A stretch of DNA of 9,430 bases from an uncultured Trueperaceae bacterium (lineage in GTDB: Bacteria > Deinococcota > Deinococci > Deinococcales > Trueperaceae): positions 1 through 9,430 of the forward strand of contig CALDPK010000262.1 in assembly GCA_937911855.1 (NCBI GenBank), in the 5' to 3' direction. Below are positions 5,012-9,430 of this stretch, piece by piece (within the stretch, counting starts at the first letter, position 1; each line of letters begins with the position of its first letter). The notes below the pieces were generated by a model, which saw only the letters and a list, made by a program, of their open reading frames with translations, did not search any database and was not told where the DNA came from. The translations under genes and the position numbers were made by a program.

Positions 5012-7380
5012 GAGTCGCGGACATCATAGCCCGCGTCTCTGGCAGCCTGAATGACATTGGTCATATGGGCCGTTACTTCCTGATCCGTAAGTGGTCGTTC
5101 AGGATGGCGGAACGTGAAGCGCAGCGCGATGCTGCGGCGTCCCTCCCCGATCCGTTCACCGGTATAGACGTCGAAAGGCACGAGTGACTGCAGTTCCGGC
5201 CCCGCGTGCGGCGCCAGCAGTTCCTTCAGCGAACTGAAGCTGACGTCAGCTGGGGTGATGAGCGCAAGGTCACGTTCGATGCGTTCCTGGCGGCTTGGTT
5301 CGGCGAAGCTGAGGCGGCTGCCTGCAAGCGGCAGGTCGAGTTCGCAGATGAACGTGTCGGCGATCTCCAGTGAGGCTGCGATCTCGGGATGCAGCTGACC
5401 CAGGAACCCGCGTCTCTCGCCGTTCCAGTACACGCCGGCGCTCACGCCGGGATGGAGGGGTGGGAAGCTTTCGTTGCGCAGTTCTACCGTCGCGCCCATT
5501 GAAGCTGCCAGAACTTCCAACTGGCCTTTGAGCACGAAAGCATCGAGCCGCAGCGGCTGCTTCTTCCAGCCTTCCTGCACCCAGTGGCCACTCGCGAGCA
5601 GCGACAGTTTCTCGGTCTCGGACTCGTTGAAGACGTGCCCGATCTCGAACAGCGCGAGTGATTTGCGCTGCCGGTTCTGTACGGCTGCTGCCAGCAGGCT
5701 CGGGTACAGCATGGTGCGCAGCACGGCGCGTTCCACACCCTGCGGGTCGGCAAGCCTGACCACGGCTTCCGGAGCGCGGGCGCGCTTCAGTTCAGCGTCG
5801 CTCGTGAAGCTGTAAGAGATCAGCTCGCTGAAACCCTGGGCGGCGAGCCTGGCGCGCAGCCTGCGGTGGGTCGGGTCGGTCAGTTCCGGGACGAACTGCA
5901 TGTGCGGCACCGTGGAACCTATGTGTTCGAAACCGTGCAGCCGGATGACTTCCTCGATCAGGTCTTCCTCGTACTGCATGTCGAAGCGCCAGCTGGGCGC
6001 GGTCACCTGCCAGCTGTTCGGGTCAGTGCGGTCGACTTCGAAGCCGAGCGCCTCGAGGTAACCGGCCTGCACGTCGCCCGGCACGTCGACTCCCGTCAGG
6101 AAATGAACGCGTTCGGGCCGGAACGAAAGCACGCTCAGGTCGCTGACGGCACCGGAGACGGCCAGCTGCGGAGCCGGTTCGGCCCCGGCCAGCTCTGCGA
6201 TCAGCGCTGAGATGCGTGCGGATGCCAGGAACGGCAGGTTCGGGTCGACGCCCCGCTCGAACCGGTAGTGCGCGTCCGTATGCAGGCCGTGACGCCGGGC
6301 AGTCCTGCGGATGGTTACCGGCTGGAAGTGGGCGACTTCCAGGGCGACTGAAGTGGTGTCAGCCTGGACGCTGTCGTGCAGCCCGCCGATGACTCCGGCC
6401 AGGCCGATGGCCCGCTCGCCACTGCTAATGACCAGATCCTCAGCGTGCAGTTCCAGTTGCTGGTCCTGCAGGGTCGTGAGTTCCTCGCCCTCGCGGGCGC
6501 GGCGGATGCCTATCGTGCCGTCAGCAAGCGCACGCAGATCGTAGGCGTGCGAAGGCTGGCCCAGTTCGAAGTTCACGTAGTTGGTTATGTCGATGACGTT
6601 GTTGCGGGGCCGCAAGCCCAGCATCGCCAGGCGGCGCTGCAGCCAGAGCGGGCTTGGGGCCACGCTCAGGTTGTCGATTCGGCGCAGCGTGAAAAGCGGC
6701 GAGCCGGTCAGGTCGCGGTTGTCGATGCTCACGCCCCCGGCGGAGTCAGCTGCGGTGGGCGCCAGGTCGACAGTGAAGGGCAGTTCGAAGCGCCGGCCGA
6801 GTTTCGCGGACAGGTCGCGGGCCACGCCCATGATGCTGAACGCGTCTGCCCTGTTGGGGGTCAGTTCCAGCTCGAGGATCGTGTCCGCTGGCCAGAGCGC
6901 GCTCAGGTCCGCCCCCGGTTCCACCTCAGCTGGCAGTTCGAGCAGGCCTGCAGCATGGTCGAATATGCCCAGTTCACGGGCGCTGCACAGCATTCCTTCG
7001 CTGTCCAGCCCGGCCATGATCCTCAGCACCGTCGACTTGCCGGCGCCATTGGGGCCGAGAATGCCGATCTTGGCCTCCAGTTCGGGCAGGAAGGTGCCGG
7101 GCGGAGCGAAAGCAGCGATCATTCCCTCACGCACGTTGGGTGCGCCGGTCAGCAGCTGCCAGTGCTTCTCACCGTCCCAGGCCAGTACTTTCTGCAGGTG
7201 CTCGGAGTCAGCTACCGGCTCGAGTGATTCGAGCCGCACCGCTATCACGCCTCCCGGTACGCCCGGGTACGCGTGCAGCGCTTCGGTGGCCAGGCCGATG
7301 GAAGTGAGCAGGTCGCCGGTGGCTTCCGGTCCCGGCAGGTCGGGTACGAACTCCTTCAGCCAGCTGTAGGGAACGTTCAC
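5008..7380 (-). CDS. pheT: Phenylalanyl-tRNA synthetase beta subunit, with an anomalous P-loop segment
   Basis: The 790-residue beta chain of the cytosolic alpha2beta2 enzyme that charges tRNA-Phe. Domains in order: N-terminal MNVPYSWLKEFVP; EMAP/OB tRNA-binding domain at about 40-150 (LLTGAPNVREGM, SEGMLCSARELGI); B3/4 editing domain at about 210-370 (NNVIDITNYVNFELGQPSHA, LAGVIGG); B5 at about 400-470; catalytic-like core with EEDLIEEVIRLHGFEHI and LHPGVSAGVYW; anticodon-binding ferredoxin-fold domain from about 695 to the end. Start is GTG 7380-7378, which overlaps the pheS stop by 4 bp (GTGA) and gives the family N-terminus; GGGGTGA lies just upstream. Oddity: residues 102-124 read EAKIGILGPNGAGKS...RIMAG, a Walker A motif typical of ABC-F ATPases, where PheT normally has a short linker. 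The frame stays open and both flanks look like PheT. Apart from that the gene appears intact. Confidence 0.96.
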   Translation of the reverse strand: MNVPYSWLKEFVPDLPGPEATGDLLTSIGLATEALHAYPGVPGGVIAVRLESLEPVADSEHLQKVLAWDGEKHWQLLTGAPNVREGMIAAFAPPGTFLPELEAKIGILGPNGAGKSTVLRIMAGLDSEGMLCSARELGIFDHAAGLLELPAEVEPGADLSALWPADTILELELTPNRADAFSIMGVARDLSAKLGRRFELPFTVDLAPTAADSAGGVSIDNRDLTGSPLFTLRRIDNLSVAPSPLWLQRRLAMLGLRPRNNVIDITNYVNFELGQPSHAYDLRALADGTIGIRRAREGEELTTLQDQQLELHAEDLVISSGERAIGLAGVIGGLHDSVQADTTSVALEVAHFQPVTIRRTARRHGLHTDAHYRFERGVDPNLPFLASARISALIAELAGAEPAPQLAVSGAVSDLSVLSFRPERVHFLTGVDVPGDVQAGYLEALGFEVDRTDPNSWQVTAPSWRFDMQYEEDLIEEVIRLHGFEHIGSTVPHMQFVPELTDPTHRRLRARLAAQGFSELISYSFTSDAELKRARAPEAVVRLADPQGVERAVLRTMLYPSLLAAAVQNRQRKSLALFEIGHVFNESETEKLSLLASGHWVQEGWKKQPLRLDAFVLKGQLEVLAASMGATVELRNESFPPLHPGVSAGVYWNGERRGFLGQLHPEIAASLEIADTFICELDLPLAGSRLSFAEPSRQERIERDLALITPADVSFSSLKELLAPHAGPELQSLVPFDVYTGERIGEGRRSIALRFTFRHPERPLTDQEVTAHMTNVIQAARDAGYDVRDS
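7010..7080 (-). other. ABC-F-like Walker A segment embedded in pheT
   Basis: PheT residues 101-124 contain KIGILGPNGAGKST followed by VLRIMAGLD. This fits the P-loop pattern GxxxxGK[ST] and resembles the first nucleotide-binding site of EttA-type ABC-F proteins (remembered E. coli form AKIGVLGLNGAGKST, then LLRIMAGID). Remembered Thermus PheT has only about ten residues between its LPG and the GVRSFGM block, against about 22 here between LPE and AGLDSEGM. Both borders fit either family: AKIG resembles Thermus QKVG, and AGLDSEG fits the PheT xGVxSxGM block as well as the EttA MAGxD block. Whether this is a natural insertion or an assembly chimera cannot be decided from this sequence alone. Confidence 0.7.
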
Positions 7381-8363
7381 AGCTCACCCCGCAGCTGGCT
7401 CAGGATGCGCAGGTCACCCTGCGCGAAGTGACGGACGTCGGTGATGCCGTTGGGCACCATCGCCAGCCGTTCGATGCCGAAGCCGAAGGCGAAGCCGGTG
7501 ACGCCTTCCAGGCCGGCCGCTTCGAACACCTTCGGGTGCACCATGCCGCAGCCGCCCAGCTCCAGCCATTCTTCCTTGCCGGTGCGCGGGTGGGTCCACC
7601 AGATGGCGAACTCCGCGCCGGGTTCGACGAACGGGAAGTAACTGGGCTGCAGCCTGGTCCTGGTGTCCTTGCCGAATATGGCGCCGGCCATCTCGTCGAT
7701 GGCACCACGCAGGTCGGCCATGGTGATGCGTTCACCAACGACCAGAGCCTCGAGCTGGTGGAACTGCACTTCGTGAGTGGCGTCCACCGCCTCGTTGCGG
7801 TACACCTTGCCGGGCGCCACTATCTTGAAGGGCGGCTTGTGGGATTCCATGTAACGGGATTGCACCGGGCTGGTGTGGGTGCGCAGCAGCCGGCCGTCTG
7901 TGGTCCAGAACGTGTCCTGCTCGTCACGGGCCGGGTGTTCCGGCGGGAAGTTGAGCGACCCGAAGTTGTACCAGTCGGTCTCCAGCTCCGGTCCGGTTGC
8001 CACCTCGTAACCGAGGGTGGTGAACACGTCGAGCAGCCGATTGGTCACGCGGGTGAGCAGGTGCTCGCCACCGACGTGAAAGGCGTCGCCGGGCAGTGTC
8101 AGGTCGACCCGTTCAGCTTCCAGGCGGGCGTTAAGCTCTTCCTGCTTCAGCTCCTCGCGCTTGGTGAGGAAAGCCTGCTCGAGTTCGTCGCGCATGGCGT
8201 TGATGCGGGCGCCGGCCTCGCGCCGCTCTTCGGGCGCCATGGCGCCCAGCGATTTGAGCTGACTGGTCAGCCGGCCTTTCTTGCCCAGGTAGGTGACTCT
8301 TAAGTCTTGGAGCTGCCGCGCATCGGCAGCAGCTCCAATCTCTTTCAGTGCTTCATCCAGCAT
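7377..8363 (-). CDS. pheS: Phenylalanyl-tRNA synthetase alpha subunit
   Basis: The 328-residue catalytic alpha chain, a class II aminoacyl-tRNA synthetase. The N-terminal tRNA-binding coiled coil covers about residues 45-85, after MLDEALKEIG and the YLGKKGRLT block. Motif 1 region: LGYEVATGPELETDWYNF (117-134). The THTSPVQ block is at 162-168. Motif 2: GKVYRNEAVDATHEVQFHQLE (185-205), with Arg189 in the ATP/Phe-binding position. The stretch LELGGCGMVHPKVF is at 267-280. Motif 3: GFAFGFGIERLAM (290-302), where Ala292 corresponds to the amino-acid-pocket Ala294 of E. coli. I start at ATG 8363 rather than further upstream: the family N-terminus begins there, AGGGAGA lies ten bases before it, and upstream extension would run into secF. 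The stop overlaps the pheT start by 4 bp, so the subunits are translationally coupled. All motifs are intact. No phe leader peptide or T-box lies in the 26 bp before it. Confidence 0.97.
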   Translation of the reverse strand: MLDEALKEIGAAADARQLQDLRVTYLGKKGRLTSQLKSLGAMAPEERREAGARINAMRDELEQAFLTKREELKQEELNARLEAERVDLTLPGDAFHVGGEHLLTRVTNRLLDVFTTLGYEVATGPELETDWYNFGSLNFPPEHPARDEQDTFWTTDGRLLRTHTSPVQSRYMESHKPPFKIVAPGKVYRNEAVDATHEVQFHQLEALVVGERITMADLRGAIDEMAGAIFGKDTRTRLQPSYFPFVEPGAEFAIWWTHPRTGKEEWLELGGCGMVHPKVFEAAGLEGVTGFAFGFGIERLAMVPNGITDVRHFAQGDLRILSQLRGEL

Positions 8364-8373
8364 TGGTGTTTTG

Positions 8374-8380
8374 TCTCCCT
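8374..8380 (-). promoter_or_regulatory. Ribosome binding site of pheS
   Basis: AGGGAGA on the minus strand lies ten bases before ATG 8363 in the 26-bp gap after secF. It supports this start over longer readings of the frame that would overlap the secF 3' end. Confidence 0.65.
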
Positions 8381-8389
8381 GCGGCTGAA

Positions 8390-9007
8390 TCAGGCGTTGG
8401 CCTTGCCAGCAACCTTGCGGGCAGCCTTGCTGCGGCTCCCCTGGTAATTGCGGAACCACACGAGGATCGGTCCGAGAATGAAGATGCTGGACAGCGATCC
8501 GATGATCACGCCGCAGAACAGGACGATCGAGAAGCCGCGGAGCACCGGTCCACCGAAGACCAGCAGGGCCAGTACCGGCAGCAGCGTGGTCGCGGAGGTA
8601 AGGATCGTGCGGGACAGCGTCTGGTTGATCGATGAGTTCACGATCTGGCCGTAGGTCATGTGCCGCGAGCTGTTCACCGTCTCACGGATGCGGTCGGAGA
8701 TCACGATGGAGTCGTTCAGCGAGTAACCGACCACGAACAGCAGTGCCGCCAGGACGGGGATGCTGAACTCGATGTTGAACAGCGACAGGATCGCCAGGGT
8801 CAGCAGTACGTCGTGACCGGTGGACAGGGTCGTGCCGACACCGAGGATCCAGTTGGGCCAGAAGCGCCAGGCCGTGTAGGCCAGGATCAGCACGAGTGAA
8901 AGGATCACGGCGATTACGGCGCCGCTGCGGAGCGACGCGCCGACTGACGGGCCGACCACGTCGGCTGAGACCAGCTCAGCGTTGAGCGCGGCAGCGAGCT
9001 CGGTCGG
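8390..9007 (-). CDS. secF: Protein-export membrane protein SecF, C-terminal part (N-terminus lost at a sequence junction)
   Basis: About 200 residues of SecF, the proton-driven partner of SecD that helps SecYEG move proteins across the inner membrane; full SecF is usually about 300 residues. Visible features are VVGPSVGASLRSG (compare VGPSVGADL in E. coli), a hydrophobic segment just after it, then TLAILSLFNIEFSIPVLAALL, the signature VVGYSLNDSIVISDRIRETV, the signature NQTLSRTILTSATTLLP, and two further membrane segments before a basic tail (SRSKAARKVAGKANA). The stop is TGA 8392-8390. Going upstream, the reading stays plausible (LPTELAAALNAEL) to about 9000-9010 and then becomes antisense to an adenylate kinase fragment, so the first membrane segment and periplasmic loop are missing. 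The listed start is the approximate point of loss, not a start codon. secF is the first visible gene of the secF-pheS-pheT-cvpA-like operon; secD would be expected beyond it. Confidence 0.92.
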   Translation of the reverse strand, partial: PTELAAALNAELVSADVVGPSVGASLRSGAVIAVILSLVLILAYTAWRFWPNWILGVGTTLSTGHDVLLTLAILSLFNIEFSIPVLAALLFVVGYSLNDSIVISDRIRETVNSSRHMTYGQIVNSSINQTLSRTILTSATTLLPVLALLVFGGPVLRGFSIVLFCGVIIGSLSSIFILGPILVWFRNYQGSRSKAARKVAGKANA

Positions 9008-9202
9008 CAGGCGAAGGAGATCATGGATCGCGGTGCGCTCATGCCCGACGGGCTGATGATCGAGATGATCTCGGAGCGCATCGAGCAGCCGGACTGTGCC
9101 AAGGGTTTCATTCTGGACGGCTTTCCGCGCACGGTCGCACAGGCGGAAGCACTGGATGACCTGCTGGCGCGAAAGAATCTTCGTCTCGCCGCCGTCATCT
9201 CC
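8990..9202 (+). pseudogene. adk: Adenylate kinase internal fragment, out of context
   Basis: The plus strand reads GSELGRQAKEIMDRGALMPD, then MIEMISERIEQPDCAKGF, then ILDGFPRTVAQAEALDDLL and NLRLAAVIS. This is the middle of adenylate kinase (ATP + AMP to 2 ADP), from the AMP-binding helix through the FILDGFPRT block, about 70 of some 190-215 residues. The N-terminal GxPGxGKGT P-loop and first strand are absent on the left, where SecF begins on the other strand, and the LID and C-terminal part are absent on the right. It cannot encode a working kinase as shown. The style (PDCAKGFILDGFPRT) looks proteobacterial, but this is only an impression. It is more likely a foreign piece joined at the contig end than a real pseudogene. 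Confidence 0.82.
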
Positions 9203-9430
9203 GTCGCATCGATGTTTACTATGATGGGCGGCAAGAACGCCAAGCTCATGGAATTGACCACCGCCGTGGGGTACAAAGGCACGGACCCAGAGATGATCAA
9301 TTACTATTTTGGCAATCTGTACGATATTGACGAGCTTGTTTATTCGGACGCCGAACTTATCAACGGTTACGAAACCAGGAACCGCGTAAACAATTTTAAT
9401 TTTACAGTGGGTACTACCTATCAGAAAAAG
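9203..9430 (+). CDS. Unrecognised protein fragment in AT-rich sequence, open at right edge
   Basis: The adenylate kinase frame continues without a stop to the last base but changes character after about 9205. It reads ASMFTMMGGKNAKLMELTTA, then VGYKGTDPEMINYYFGNLYD, then IDELVYSDAELINGYETRNR, then VNNFNFTVGTTYQKK. Nothing here matches the adenylate kinase LID or C-terminus. Alternating hydrophobic and polar residues with many Asn, Tyr and Thr near the end (NFNFTVGTTY) would suit an outer-membrane beta-strand, but I cannot name a family. G+C falls to about 39% over 9301-9420, against about two thirds in a sampled row of glgA. An ATG at 9212 could be a start, but no ribosome site precedes it. 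It is probably a third source sequence joined in frame by chance. Confidence 0.45.

Noticed and set aside
6376..7227. A 283-codon plus-strand open frame opposite pheT, and an overlapping one at 6581-7369
   Set aside because: Both are shadows of the pheT coding strand, without motifs or ribosome sites.
7428..8303. A 291-codon plus-strand open frame opposite pheS
   Set aside because: Antisense to a complete pheS; the translation is low-complexity shadow with no family resemblance.
8364..8459. A longer PheS reading starting at 8459
   Set aside because: It would overlap the secF 3' end by about 70 bases, and the extra 32 residues have no counterpart in PheS; ATG 8363 has a ribosome site.
8914..9300. 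A 128-codon minus-strand open frame across the right-hand junctions
   Set aside because: It runs antisense to the adenylate kinase and unknown segments and across two suspected joins; its protein is a shadow with no motif.

Overview
The window reads as a metagenome- or draft-type contig from a high-GC bacterium (a sampled row inside glgA is 67% G+C). The best guess is Deinococcota, possibly near Truepera. The PheS and PheT proteins resemble Deinococcus/Thermus homologues as I remember them: PheT opens with MNVPYSWLKE, and PheS carries the GGCGMVHPKVF and VEPGAEFAIWW blocks. glgA also has a -10 hexamer only seven bases before its start codon, the leaderless arrangement known to be common in Deinococcus. 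This placement is inference and was not tested by a search.

Layout from left to right. (1) The C-terminal half of ATP-dependent phosphoenolpyruvate carboxykinase (pckA, +) runs in from the left edge. (2) A perfect 14-bp hairpin, probably a two-way terminator, separates it from (3) a C-terminal processing peptidase of family S41 (-). (4) A divergent promoter region of about 120 bp separates the peptidase from (5) glycogen synthase (glgA, +), which overlaps (6) a TPR protein with a C-terminal membrane anchor (+). (7) Converging on these from the right is a tight minus-strand operon, secF - pheS - pheT - cvpA-like. pheS/pheT and pheT/cvpA-like each overlap by 4 bp, and secF and pheS are 26 bp apart. 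These genes cover gluconeogenesis and glycogen synthesis, periplasmic proteolysis, protein export and phenylalanyl-tRNA charging, all ordinary chromosomal housekeeping.

Two places break the pattern. Inside the tRNA-binding domain of PheT there is an in-frame stretch of about 15-22 residues that reads as the Walker A region of an ABC-F ATPase (EttA type). It sits between two flanks that look like normal PheT. At the right edge, secF stops making sense near 9000-9010. The sequence changes to the middle part of an adenylate kinase on the opposite strand. Near 9205 that changes again, in the same frame, to an unrecognised protein in AT-rich DNA (about 39% G+C over 9301-9420). The last ~430 bases look like a mosaic contig end rather than a natural locus.

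I found no tRNA, rRNA, CRISPR array, insertion sequence or defence system. There is no gene-free stretch longer than 300 bases. I see no convincing undescribed system. The PheT P-loop segment is the one observation that would be surprising if real.
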